Shown: positions 42,637 to 51,094 of the stretch, one piece after another
Position numbering within the stretch: position 1 is the first letter of the stretch
How the letters are laid out: each line of letters begins with the position of its first letter
DNA from: Acidimicrobiia bacterium UBA5794
Lineage (GTDB): Bacteria > Actinomycetota > Acidimicrobiia > Spongiisociales > UBA5794
Reading direction: 5' to 3'
Length of the DNA: 64,000 nt
Assembly (NCBI GenBank): GCA_002418265.1
Contig: DIDS01000014.1
Span: 124,001 to 188,000 of the forward strand
Notes under the pieces: model-generated
The model's database searches: none
The model's input: only the letters and a program-made list of their open reading frames with translations
What the model was told of the DNA's origin: nothing
Program-made: the position numbers and the translations under genes

Positions 42637-43232
42637 CCAACGTCCCTGATACGAGGGATCGCATTCGGCTTGAGGGTGCGGCACTGTTCTCTCGTAAGGG
42701 GTTCAATGGTACGTCAATGTCGGAACTCGCCGAGGCTGTCGGCATCACGAAATCGAGCCTGTACCACCACTTTCCCTCAAAGCAGGCCCTGTTGTCTGAG
42801 ATCATTGAACGGACGGTGAACCGGGTCACTCCCCTCGTACAAGAGGTCGCAGACATGGACGCTCCGGCTTCTGAACGGCTCCGGAGAGCGACGATCCTCC
42901 ATACGTTGGGCGCCATCGAGGATCGAGACGCCGTTGCATGCTTCACGGATGAAGGCAGGTACCTCTCCCCCGAATTCATGGCCGACCACGTCAAGAAACG
43001 CGACGCATACGAGCAGGTATTCCGCGAGCTGTTCGAAGACGGCTATGCGAGCGGAGAGTTCGTCGATCAGGACTTCGGCGTCGCTGTCAAGGCGGTACTC
43101 GGCATGTGCAATTCAGTCATTCGGTGGTATCGACCAGATGGTCCACGCAGTGCCGAGGAAATCGCAGAAGAGTTCGCACGATTCGCCGTTCGTGGGGCCT
43201 CGATTCCGACACCTGCGAGAGCAACGGTATGA
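42633..43232 (+). CDS. TetR-family regulator inside operon 3
   Basis: 199 residues from a GTG overlapping the korC stop. HTH region FNGTSMSELAEAVGITKSSLYHHFPSKQALLSEI. It belongs to the TetR class often linked to acyl-CoA metabolism. It is coupled to both korC and the CoA-transferase gene, which suggests that it controls the whole operon; the 22-bp palindrome at 36025-36046 is the candidate site. Confidence 0.87.
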   Translation: MTNVPDTRDRIRLEGAALFSRKGFNGTSMSELAEAVGITKSSLYHHFPSKQALLSEIIERTVNRVTPLVQEVADMDAPASERLRRATILHTLGAIEDRDAVACFTDEGRYLSPEFMADHVKKRDAYEQVFRELFEDGYASGEFVDQDFGVAVKAVLGMCNSVIRWYRPDGPRSAEEIAEEFARFAVRGASIPTPARATV

Positions 43233-44488
43233 GTGGTGCGCTCAACGGCATCACGGTACTTGACCTTTCCCAGGGCGCTGCAGGACCAACGTGTGGGATG
43301 TATCTCGCCGACCTGGGAGCCGACGTACTCAAGGTCGAGCCACCGGGTGGCGAATGGGGGCGACGGCTGGGCCCACCCTTCGTGGGAGGGGTCGCTGCTG
43401 CGTACCTGGGAATGAATCGCAACAAGCGGAGCATCGTCGTTGACCTCAAGCACGAGGAGGGATCCGAGGTGGTGCTTCGTCTCGCCGAGCAGTGCGATGT
43501 GGCACTTGAGAGCTTTCGTCCCGGAGTGGCTGATCGCCTTGGCATCGGATACGACGCCATGCACGCCCGCAATCCACGGCTCATCTACGCGGCGATTTCA
43601 GCTTTCGGGCAGAGTGGTCCCTGGAGAGATCGTCCCGGTGTCGATGGAGTCGCCCAGGCAATGGGTGGCATCATGAGCGTCACGGGCACTGACGGTGGGC
43701 CGCCGGTGAAGGTTGGTGTCCCCGCAGCCGACATGGCTGGCGGCGTATTTGCGTCCCAGGCAATCCTGGCTGCCCTCTTTGCAAGGGAACGCACCGGTAC
43801 CGGCCAGCGTGTTGACGTCTCCCTCCTTGATGCGCTCCTGTCATTCCAGGTCGTCCCGCTTTCGATGTATCTCGCCAGTGGGGTATCACCGAAGCGTCTC
43901 GGAAGCGCAGCGCCTTACGCTGCACCCAATGAGGCTTTTCCCACCAAGGACGGCCACGTGATGGTCGCTGCCTACACGGAAAAGCGTTGGCCAGCTCTGT
44001 GCAAAGTTCTCGGCCATCCCGAGCTTGCCACCGATCCAAGGTTCGACACGAACGACAAACGTGTCCGTGGAAGAAGCGAACTACAGGAGGTCCTCGGTCC
44101 CCTCTTCGCGGAACGAACCACAGCGGAGTGGATCGAACTCCTCGACGACGCTGATGTGCTGTGTGGACCGATCCTCGACTACCAGCACCTCACCAACGAA
44201 GAACACGTCCGCCTCAGCGAATCGATCACCACGGTCGAACACCCCGCCACAGGCGCGGTTCGCTCCCCAAGGCTTCCTGCCAGATTCTCGGACACGACCG
44301 GAGATTTCCGAATCTCGGCACCACCGATTGCAGGTGAGCATTCTTTGGTGGTTCTGCGCGACTACGGTTTCACCGAAACCGAGATCTCCATCCTGATCGA
44401 CGAGGGAGTCGTGGCTGCGTCAGAGGTGGCTGGGACAGATACTGAGTCAGACAATCATCAAGCAGTAGGAGGTTCAAGTGTCCGTTGA
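43229..44488 (+). CDS. Class III CoA-transferase (CaiB/BaiF family)
   Basis: 419 residues from the ATG overlapping the TetR stop. Family motifs: VLDLSQGAAGPTCGMYLADLGADVLKVEPPGG, MNRNKRSIVVDLK, GVDGVAQAMGGIMSVTG, and PAADMAGG, whose Asp is the likely nucleophile. It would move CoA between acids, for example from succinyl-CoA to an aromatic or dicarboxylic acid. No CoA ligase gene is in the window, so this may be the entry step for an aromatic acid, but the substrate is unknown. Single-subunit, unlike BbsEF. Confidence 0.87.
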   Translation: MSGALNGITVLDLSQGAAGPTCGMYLADLGADVLKVEPPGGEWGRRLGPPFVGGVAAAYLGMNRNKRSIVVDLKHEEGSEVVLRLAEQCDVALESFRPGVADRLGIGYDAMHARNPRLIYAAISAFGQSGPWRDRPGVDGVAQAMGGIMSVTGTDGGPPVKVGVPAADMAGGVFASQAILAALFARERTGTGQRVDVSLLDALLSFQVVPLSMYLASGVSPKRLGSAAPYAAPNEAFPTKDGHVMVAAYTEKRWPALCKVLGHPELATDPRFDTNDKRVRGRSELQEVLGPLFAERTTAEWIELLDDADVLCGPILDYQHLTNEEHVRLSESITTVEHPATGAVRSPRLPARFSDTTGDFRISAPPIAGEHSLVVLRDYGFTETEISILIDEGVVAASEVAGTDTESDNHQAVGGSSVR

Positions 44489-45302
44489 CAGCAAAGAGGC
44501 CGAGCAGGCCGAAACCACCGAGGACTTGGTCCTGTACGAACGCAAAGGAGCCGTTGGCGTTCTGACCCTGAACCGACCGCAGGCTCTCAATGCAATGACC
44601 GTCGCGATGCTTGAGACGATCGGTGAACTGCTCGACGAGATCGAGAACGATCCCGATACCCGTGCCCTCGTACTTACCGGTGCGGGGGAAAAGGCGTTCT
44701 GTGTCGGGGCAGATCTCAAGAGTCGCGGCACACAGTTCGAGGCAGGCCTCATCCATGACCCGCTCGGTCTGCTGGTGCGGAGCGTCTTTGGAAGGTTTGA
44801 GAGCCTGCATGTTCCCGTGATCGCAGCCATCCGCGGCTACGCCCTTGGTGGCGGACTTGAGATGGCACTCGCCTGCGACCTCCGGGTGGCAACCGAGGGT
44901 GCACGTCTCGGGTTTCCCGAGGCCAAGGTCGGGAGCCTTCCTGGTGCCGGTGGGACGCAGCGGGCAACCCGTCTCATCGGTCCTGGCTTTGCAAAGGAAT
45001 TGATGTTCACTGCCGACCACGTCAGCGCAGCCGACGCGTACCGGATGGGTCTTGTGAACCGGGTCGTCCCCGACGACGATCTCATGGAAGAAACGATGAA
45101 GCTCGCCGAACGGATCGCATCGCGGGCTCCGCTCTCCCACGACCGGGTCAAGGAACTCATCAACCGGGCCACCGAAACGGATCTTGAAACCGGTCTTGAG
45201 CTTGAATCAACAAGCCACGCCGTTCTTCGTGCAAGTGAAGATCGTGATGAGGGAATCAAGGCATTCGTCGAAAAGCGGCCACCCGAATTCAAAGGGCGCT
45301 AA
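44478..45302 (+). CDS. Enoyl-CoA hydratase
   Basis: 274 residues from a GTG preceded by AGGAGG, inside the last codons of the previous gene. Crotonase fold with both catalytic Glu residues 20 apart (GGGLE and GFPE), oxyanion-hole GADLKSR region and LPGAGGTQR. It hydrates a trans-2-enoyl-CoA, for example crotonyl-CoA or a C7 enoyl-CoA in the lower benzoyl-CoA pathway. It is distinct from dch and oah in sequence. Confidence 0.88.
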   Translation: MSVDSKEAEQAETTEDLVLYERKGAVGVLTLNRPQALNAMTVAMLETIGELLDEIENDPDTRALVLTGAGEKAFCVGADLKSRGTQFEAGLIHDPLGLLVRSVFGRFESLHVPVIAAIRGYALGGGLEMALACDLRVATEGARLGFPEAKVGSLPGAGGTQRATRLIGPGFAKELMFTADHVSAADAYRMGLVNRVVPDDDLMEETMKLAERIASRAPLSHDRVKELINRATETDLETGLELESTSHAVLRASEDRDEGIKAFVEKRPPEFKGR

Positions 45303-45344
45303 TCCGCTCGAAGAGGACGGGAGCCGCCTCCGAAAGGACCAAAC

Positions 45345-46091
45345 GTGAACGTGAAGGACAGAGTTGCAATTGTCACAGGCTCCGGCCAGGGCATCGGACG
45401 TGGCATTGCTGAAGCACTGGCCGGCGCCGGTGCCAAGGTTGTCGTCAATGACCTCGTAGCGGAGCGGGTTGACGAAACCGTTGCCGATTTCAAAGAAGCC
45501 GGCTACACGGTGATTGGCCATGCGACCAATGTCGCTTCTGCGGAGGGAGCCGAAGGCTTGGTTGCGGCGGCGATCGAGGCCTTCGGGCGGGTCGACATCC
45601 TTGTCAACAACGTCGGCATGGCGAGAGACGGATACCTCGCCAAGATGTCGGAAGAGGACTGGGATACGGTCATCACCGTCAACCTCAAGTCGCAGTTCCT
45701 GATGTGTCGAGCAGTTGCTCCCCACTTCATGGAGCAGAACTCGGGACGCATCATCAACATATCGTCTCGGGCATGGCTCGGTGGTCCCGGCCAGGCAAAC
45801 TACGCCGCGTCGAAAGGTGCCGTGATCTCCCTGACCCGCACCCTTGCCCTTGAGATGGCACGGTTCGGCGTCACTGCAAACGTGATTGCCCCCGCTCTCG
45901 TTGATACGCCATTGTTCCGTGGCCTCAACGAAGAGGTTCAAGAGCGGCTCATCAAGACGATCCCGGCTCGCAGAATCGGGACACCCGCTGACATCGGCAA
46001 CGCCGCGCTGTTCCTCGCAGCAGACGAGTCGTCATATGTGACGGGCCAGACGCTCTATGTCTGTGGCGGCCGTAGCCTCGGAGCTGGATGA
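45345..46091 (+). CDS. Short-chain dehydrogenase (3-hydroxyacyl-CoA dehydrogenase candidate)
   Basis: 248 residues. Classical SDR: TGSGQGIGRGIA at the NAD(P) site, NNVG, catalytic Ser-Tyr-Lys in INISSRAW and YAASK, and a FabG-like end (TGQTLYVCGG). An Asp at the end of strand 2 (VVVND) favours NAD. A fitting role is oxidation of 3-hydroxypimelyl-CoA, the Oah product, ahead of the DUF35-linked thiolase. GTG start; 42-nt gap from the hydratase gene. Confidence 0.85.
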   Translation: MNVKDRVAIVTGSGQGIGRGIAEALAGAGAKVVVNDLVAERVDETVADFKEAGYTVIGHATNVASAEGAEGLVAAAIEAFGRVDILVNNVGMARDGYLAKMSEEDWDTVITVNLKSQFLMCRAVAPHFMEQNSGRIINISSRAWLGGPGQANYAASKGAVISLTRTLALEMARFGVTANVIAPALVDTPLFRGLNEEVQERLIKTIPARRIGTPADIGNAALFLAADESSYVTGQTLYVCGGRSLGAG

Positions 46092-46104
46092 TGGGATCAA
46101 CGCC

Positions 46105-47376
46105 ATGGGCATGACGCACGCCGAACGTATCTTCGCTCAAGCAGCCGGCGGCGAGTCGGTCAGCGCGGGAGAGTTCGTTGTCGCAGATATCGATCTTGCG
46201 ATGCTTCATGACATCTTTGCTGCCCAGGTCTTCGACATGCTCCAAGAGGTTGAGGGTGACAAGATCTTCGACCGAGCAAAGGTGGCGGTCGTGATCGATC
46301 ACCTCGTTCCTGCACCCTCGGCTGAGGCTGCAGCCCTGCACAAACGAATCAGGGAACACGTTGCGCGGCTCGGAATCGAAACCTTCTATGACGCCGGGGC
46401 GGGCATCTGCCACCAGCTCCTTCCCGAGGGTGGCCATGTGCGCCCGGGAATGCTGATCGTGGGAACGGACTCGCACACGACTACGTATGGAGCACTCGGT
46501 GCCGGTGGAACCGGTATCGGCACATCTGACATGGTTTATGCCCTCTCGACCGGGAGGCTGTGGTTCCGAGTGCCAGAGACGATTCGGTTTGAAATGTTTG
46601 GCGATCTCCAACCCGGGGTCACGTGGAAGGACGTCATCTTGCACCTCGCAGGCCGCTACGGCACGGACGGCGCCCAATACAAGGCGATGGAGTTCGGCGG
46701 CCCTGCGGTCAAGCATGCCGACATGCCTTCGCGACTGACGGTGGCGAACATGGCCGTCGAGATGGGAGCAAAGTTTGGCCTGTTCGCAGCAGACGAGGTC
46801 ACAGACGAATACCTCATCGCGCAAACCGGTGAAGGAACCGACCGGTATGGCCCAGATCCTGACGCCACATACGAGGCGGTCCACGAGATCACCTTGACCG
46901 ATCTCGATCCTCAGGTCGCACGGCCCCATGAGGTTGACAACGTCGGTTCCGTGACCGAAGTTGAAGGCATCACGATCGACCAGGCATTCATCGGATCGTG
47001 CACGAATGGGCGTATTGAGGATCTCCGTGCCGCTGCTGCCGTGCTTGACGGTAAGCACATTGCTTCAGGGGTCAGGCTCATCGTCGCACCCGCATCGCAA
47101 TCGGTGATAAAGGAAGCCACCGACAGCGGTGTTCTCGCAACCCTTGTGGATGCAGGTGCCACCGTTCTGGCACCGGGGTGCGGTCCGTGCTTTGGTGGCC
47201 ACGGCGGTCTCCTCGCGCAGGGTGAACGCTGTATTGGGACCCACAATCGGAACTTCACCGGTCGTATGGGCCACGCTGCTGCCGAGATCTACCTTGGCTC
47301 ACCAGCAACGGTCGCTGCATCGGCCATTGCTGGGTCCATCGCCGATCCCCGCACCGTGGAAGTGGCACATGTCTGA
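46105..47376 (+). CDS. Aconitase-superfamily hydro-lyase large subunit (LeuC/HacA-like)
   Basis: About 423 residues. Cluster cysteines lie in GSCTNGR (about 308) and GCGPCFGGHGG (about 368-371); VGTDSHTTTYGALGAGGTGIG is the substrate-side motif. Length about 420 fits the LeuC2/homoaconitase group rather than the longer LeuC1. The start is the ATG at 46105, 13 nt after the SDR stop; no strong ribosome site. With the LeuD-like gene it would dehydrate and rehydrate a 2- or 3-hydroxy tricarboxylate or dicarboxylate. Substrate unknown. Confidence 0.82.
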   Translation: MGMTHAERIFAQAAGGESVSAGEFVVADIDLAMLHDIFAAQVFDMLQEVEGDKIFDRAKVAVVIDHLVPAPSAEAAALHKRIREHVARLGIETFYDAGAGICHQLLPEGGHVRPGMLIVGTDSHTTTYGALGAGGTGIGTSDMVYALSTGRLWFRVPETIRFEMFGDLQPGVTWKDVILHLAGRYGTDGAQYKAMEFGGPAVKHADMPSRLTVANMAVEMGAKFGLFAADEVTDEYLIAQTGEGTDRYGPDPDATYEAVHEITLTDLDPQVARPHEVDNVGSVTEVEGITIDQAFIGSCTNGRIEDLRAAAAVLDGKHIASGVRLIVAPASQSVIKEATDSGVLATLVDAGATVLAPGCGPCFGGHGGLLAQGERCIGTHNRNFTGRMGHAAAEIYLGSPATVAASAIAGSIADPRTVEVAHV

Positions 47377-47881
47377 AACCGCTTTGGAACACGACCACAT
47401 GACGGGGCGCGTCTGGAAATTTGACAGCGACATCAGCACAGACGTGCTGTCACCTGGCCAGTATGCCGTCGATCCGGTGGAAGTTCGGAAGCTCCACGTG
47501 CTCGAATCGGTCAACCCCGAGTTTGCACCGAACGTCCAACCCGGCGACATCGTCGTGGCAGGATCAAACTTCGGATGCGGATCGAGCAGAGAGACGGCCG
47601 CCGAAAACCTCAGAGCGCTCGGCGTCGCCTGCGTCGTTGCCGAGTCATTCGCTCGGATCTTCATGCGGAACGCGGTTGCCGTCGGCCTTCCGGTCATCGT
47701 ATGCAAAGGAGTCCACGACTCGTTCTCCGACGGTGATACGGCCAAGGTGGTCCTCTCGGAGGGAAGCGTAACCAACATCGACACCGGGACTTCTCTCGTT
47801 GGAGACTCCCTACCGGCGGAGATGCGGGACATCCTTGCCGCGGGAGGGATTCTCAACGTGCTCCAATCACAGTCGGAGTGA
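47369..47881 (+). CDS. Aconitase-superfamily hydro-lyase small subunit (LeuD/HacB-like)
   Basis: 170 residues from the ATG overlapping the large-subunit stop by 8 nt. GSNFGCGSSRE (about 72) is the swivel-domain signature. Last gene of operon 3. A leucine-biosynthesis role is possible, but no LeuB is here and the operon is otherwise catabolic, so a dedicated citrate/homocitrate-type hydro-lyase working with the LeuA-like and Kor enzymes is worth considering. Confidence 0.83.
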   Translation: MSETALEHDHMTGRVWKFDSDISTDVLSPGQYAVDPVEVRKLHVLESVNPEFAPNVQPGDIVVAGSNFGCGSSRETAAENLRALGVACVVAESFARIFMRNAVAVGLPVIVCKGVHDSFSDGDTAKVVLSEGSVTNIDTGTSLVGDSLPAEMRDILAAGGILNVLQSQSE

Positions 47882-47931
47882 CAAATCACGTCGTCTAGGC
47901 TTGAGATCCATCACATACCGTGAGGCGACTC

Positions 47932-48600
47932 ATGAACCGAACCACAACCATCGACAGCACCGTTGCTGATCCGCTCGCCCAGATGCTTGAGGTGCTCGGC
48001 AGAACCGGTGACGCGATGGTGGCAATGGACGGTTCAATGGAGATCATTGCTTGGAACGATGCTGCGACTGAACTGCTCGGCTATAGCGCAGAGGAGGTGC
48101 TTGGACGGCCATGTTCCGAGGTGTTGTGCTGGCGAGACCGATGTGGGGATTCGGTGTGTGGCCCGACGTGTCCAGCGTCAGAACTCGGCGATCCAGACGA
48201 GATCATGGGGCCGCGGGAGGTCCTCGGTCGGTCCTCGAAGAACCAAACGCTTTGGCTGAGTGCATCAACGATCATCCCACCGGTCGAGATGCGTGAGGAA
48301 TGTCGCATTGTGCACCTGATCCGTGAGATTGCTCTTCCGCCTGAGCTTGAGCGGCTCATCGTTGAACGCCTCGACGGATGGAGCGTCGGTACCGAGGTCC
48401 GCGACGATCGACTTGATGTGCTCACCCCACGCGAACGTGAGGTGCTTCAGCTCCTGACGGAGGGGCTCGACGGGACTGCCATTGCCGAGAAACTCTACGT
48501 GTCACCAGCGACGGTTCGTAACCACATCCAACACATTCTCACCAAGCTCAATGTCCATAGCCGAGTCGAGGCCGTCGCCTTCGCGCTTCGTCGTAACTGA
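47932..48600 (+). CDS. PAS-LuxR transcriptional regulator with a Cys-rich PAS loop
   Basis: 222 residues from the ATG at 47932 (a GTG at 47920 is possible). PAS domain at about 20-125 with five cysteines in a short loop (Cys61, 66, 71, 76, 80; CWRDRCGDSVCGPTC). C-terminal LuxR HTH (LTPREREVLQLL, VSPATVRNHIQHILTKL). The Cys loop could hold an Fe-S cluster or act as a thiol switch, giving redox or oxygen sensing. It lies 50 nt behind operon 3 and may control it. Confidence 0.83.
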   Translation: MNRTTTIDSTVADPLAQMLEVLGRTGDAMVAMDGSMEIIAWNDAATELLGYSAEEVLGRPCSEVLCWRDRCGDSVCGPTCPASELGDPDEIMGPREVLGRSSKNQTLWLSASTIIPPVEMREECRIVHLIREIALPPELERLIVERLDGWSVGTEVRDDRLDVLTPREREVLQLLTEGLDGTAIAEKLYVSPATVRNHIQHILTKLNVHSRVEAVAFALRRN

Positions 48601-48611
48601 CACACCGACCT

Positions 48612-49145
48612 CTAAACAAGGTCGCGGACCGAGAGCACGGATCGAAGGTTTCGACCGGTTGCAGTGTTTCCGAGAATCTCCGGGAGCTTTGCGGCCAGCT
48701 TGCTTCTGCCAATCCCTGCGGGAGTATGCAGATAGAAAACGCCGTCGCTGAGCGCGAACTCCTCGTCTTTGGCGGCCAACTCGCTCGCGGCAGCGAGATC
48801 GATGCCATCGGCGGTGTCATTGCGGAAGAAGAAATGCACACTTTTGGCATCGCTGATGCTCGTCTGAAACGGATTCGCAGAGATCGCAGCTTCCAGTTCG
48901 GACGGGTTCAGGACAACAACGACAGGCTGGAAACCGTGTCGAGTTTTGATCACGTCACCAATCTGGGCGGCGACGGCCGACCGGTCAAGGGCAGGATCAG
49001 CTTCGAGAACGACATTGCCACTCTGGATGTATGTCCGGACATTGACGAATCCGTCATCGGCGAGGCTTGCGCGGAGGTCTGCCATCGACATCCGGTTGGC
49101 ACGTCCGACATTGACTCCCCGCAGGAACGCAATCCAGGTGTTCAT
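48612..49145 (-). CDS. DUF1697 family protein
   Basis: 177 residues. Opens with IAFLRGVNVGRANRMSMADLR and contains NVRTYIQSGNVVL, the strongly conserved start of DUF1697; later NPF and LSDGVFYLHTPAGIGRSKL. Cytosolic, function unknown in the whole family. Monocistronic, convergent with the PAS-LuxR gene with 11 nt between stops. Confidence 0.88.
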   Translation of the reverse strand: MNTWIAFLRGVNVGRANRMSMADLRASLADDGFVNVRTYIQSGNVVLEADPALDRSAVAAQIGDVIKTRHGFQPVVVVLNPSELEAAISANPFQTSISDAKSVHFFFRNDTADGIDLAAASELAAKDEEFALSDGVFYLHTPAGIGRSKLAAKLPEILGNTATGRNLRSVLSVRDLV

Positions 49146-49201
49146 GGCACTACAAGGTAGCCGTCATCGCTGCCAGGATGGCGGGAGGCTACCCTCGGTA
49201 G

Positions 49202-49594
49202 ATGACTCGTGCATACCTGCCCCCATCGTGGATCATGAAGGAGGTTGCCAACCGCGTCACGCGCCTCCTTGGCAACCCCATCCTCGACGTGAAGGGCCGC
49301 CACAGTGGGCGTCTCCAATCAATCCCGATCAATGTTCTCCACCACGATGGGGAGCGATATCTGGTCGCACCACGTGGCGAGACTGACTGGGCCCGCAACG
49401 TTCGTGCCGCAGAATCGGCCCGATTGAGGACACGACGCAACGTCGAGGAGATTCGTCTCGTAGAGTTGGATACAGACGCCAAGCCAGAACTCATCACCGC
49501 CTATCGGAAGCTCTGGGACCGCCCCACCAAGGTCCAGTGGATGGCATTACCCGACCCGGCCGACCACCCGATCTTCCGGATCGAGGACACATAG
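49202..49594 (+). CDS. DUF385/Ddn-like deazaflavin (F420) dependent oxidoreductase
   Basis: 130 residues. The split-barrel family pattern is clear: LLGNPILDVKGRHSGRLQSIPI, GERYLVAPRGETDWARNVRA and RRNVEEIRLVEL. Relatives in mycobacteria use F420H2 to reduce nitroimidazoles or quinones. It supports an F420-producing actinobacterial host. Standing alone, substrate unknown. Confidence 0.85.
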   Translation: MTRAYLPPSWIMKEVANRVTRLLGNPILDVKGRHSGRLQSIPINVLHHDGERYLVAPRGETDWARNVRAAESARLRTRRNVEEIRLVELDTDAKPELITAYRKLWDRPTKVQWMALPDPADHPIFRIEDT

Positions 49595-49691
49595 GTCCGT
49601 CCCCCGCTGGAAGAGGGAGCTAGCAGGGGGGCTCCTGACTTCGGATACTCGGCCTCGTCGGGTCGTCCCGTCCGGACCTAGAGTCCTGGGC

Positions 49692-51074
49692 GTGAATGTT
49701 CTTTTGATTTCTACGTACGAACTGGGTCGGCAACCGGTACATGTCGCAAGTCCGGCAGCGGCACTTGAGGCATCGGGCCACACCGTCAAGGCAATCGACC
49801 TTGCGGTTCAACAATGGGATCCCGCCCTCGTCGACTGGGCAGACACCGTTGCCATCTCGACGCCGATGCACACCGCCATGCGTCTCGCGATTTCCGTGTG
49901 TCGAAGGATCAAAGATCGTCGGCCGGATCTTCCGGTCGCCGCATACGGTCTCTATGCCGGCATGATGAACGAAGAGGAGTCGGACCTTTTCGACCGGGCA
50001 ATCGTCGGCGAGTACGAGAACACTCTGGTGCAATGGGTTGCTGGCCAACATTCGGATGAACCGGTGACGGTCCACCTCGACCGAGGTGGGTTCCGGAACC
50101 CGGACCGAAGCATCCTCCCCTCACTCGACCACTATGCACATCTGTCAGTCAACGGCGAAGAGCGGCTTGTAGGGGCCGTCGAGGCATCGCATGGGTGTGT
50201 TCATCTGTGTCGTCACTGTCCGATTCCCGTTGTCTACAACGGCACGCTACGGATCGTCGATGCGGAAACCGTGCTTGCCGATATCGATCAGCAGGTCGCA
50301 TCGGGTGCCCGACACATCACGTTCGGGGACCCGGATTTCCTGAATGGCCCTGCCCATTCTCTTCGGATCATTCGAGCAATGCACGAACGGCACCCCGACG
50401 TCACGTTCGACTGCACGGTCAAGGTGGAGCACATCCTCGCTCATGCCGACATTTGGGACGAGTTCGCATCTGCAGGTTGTCTGTTCGTGGTGTCGGCATT
50501 CGAATCAATGAACGACGACGTGCTCATCAAACTCGACAAGGGACATACGGCTGAAGACGCGGCACGAGCCGTTCATCTTCTCCGAGACGCAGGCATCGAC
50601 ATCAGGCCATCGTGGCTCCCATTCACCCCGTGGACGACACGGGAAGACATCGACGCGATGTTCCGTTTCATCAGCAGTCACGATCTGATCGAGTCGACCG
50701 ATCCGGTCCAAATGGGGATACGCCTCCTCATTCCCGCTGGGTCGCTCGTGCTTGACATCGACGGAATCGACAGGTTCATCGGCCAATACGACAGCATTGC
50801 CCTCACCCACGAGTGGACGAGTGATGACCCGGCCATGGATGCGTTGTCGGAAACCCTCATGAACATCGCGGAACAAGCATCGACCGATGGACTGTCGACA
50901 ACCGACACATTCATGCAACAGTGGCTGGCTGTCACGGATGGCACCGATCTCGAAGCCCCAACCGTGGCCATTGACCAGGGAGCGACGCTTGGCCGACCCA
51001 AGCTGACCGAATCCTGGTTCTGCTGAGCTGAGCCAACCGCGAGCCAGTTGGGCTCGCTCGATTCCCCAGACTGA
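49692..51074 (+). CDS. Radical SAM selenoprotein with CUAEP tail (in-frame TGA read as Sec)
   Basis: 444 residues to a TGA, then an in-frame extension of 15 residues to TGA 51072-51074. The sequence around the first TGA reads C-TGA-A-E-P, which matches the C-U/C-A-E-P tail I know from the CUAEP/CCAEP-tail radical SAM family, so TGA 51024-51026 most likely encodes selenocysteine. The N-terminal 130 residues look like a cobalamin-binding-type Rossmann fold without an evident DxHxxG; the SAM cluster motif is Cys169-x3-Cys173-x2-Cys176. Function of the family is unknown. An ordinary gene call would truncate it. Start is a GTG. Confidence 0.82.
51030..51055 (+). promoter_or_regulatory. Candidate bacterial SECIS stem-loop just after the Sec codon
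   Basis: GAGCC (51030-51034) pairs with GGCTC (51051-51055); the stem continues AAC/GTT with one bulged G, leaving a 9-nt loop CGCGAGCCA at 51038-51046. It starts 3 nt after the TGA and its loop is 12-20 nt downstream, the range of known bacterial SECIS elements. Found by eye only. Confidence 0.5.
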
Positions 51075-51094
51075 GGACTCTCCCCGTCCTCTCT

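Noticed and set aside
34203..46091. Benzylsuccinate (bbs) type toluene pathway
   Set aside because: A DUF35-thiolase, CoA-transferase, hydratase and SDR are present, but there is only one CoA-transferase, no BbsG-like dehydrogenase and no glycyl-radical BssA. Lower benzoyl-CoA pathway fits better.
36135..47881. Leucine biosynthesis operon
   Set aside because: LeuA-, LeuC- and LeuD-like genes occur, but without LeuB and within an operon of Ior, Kor, CoA-transferase and TetR; leucine synthesis is not the simplest reading, though not excluded.
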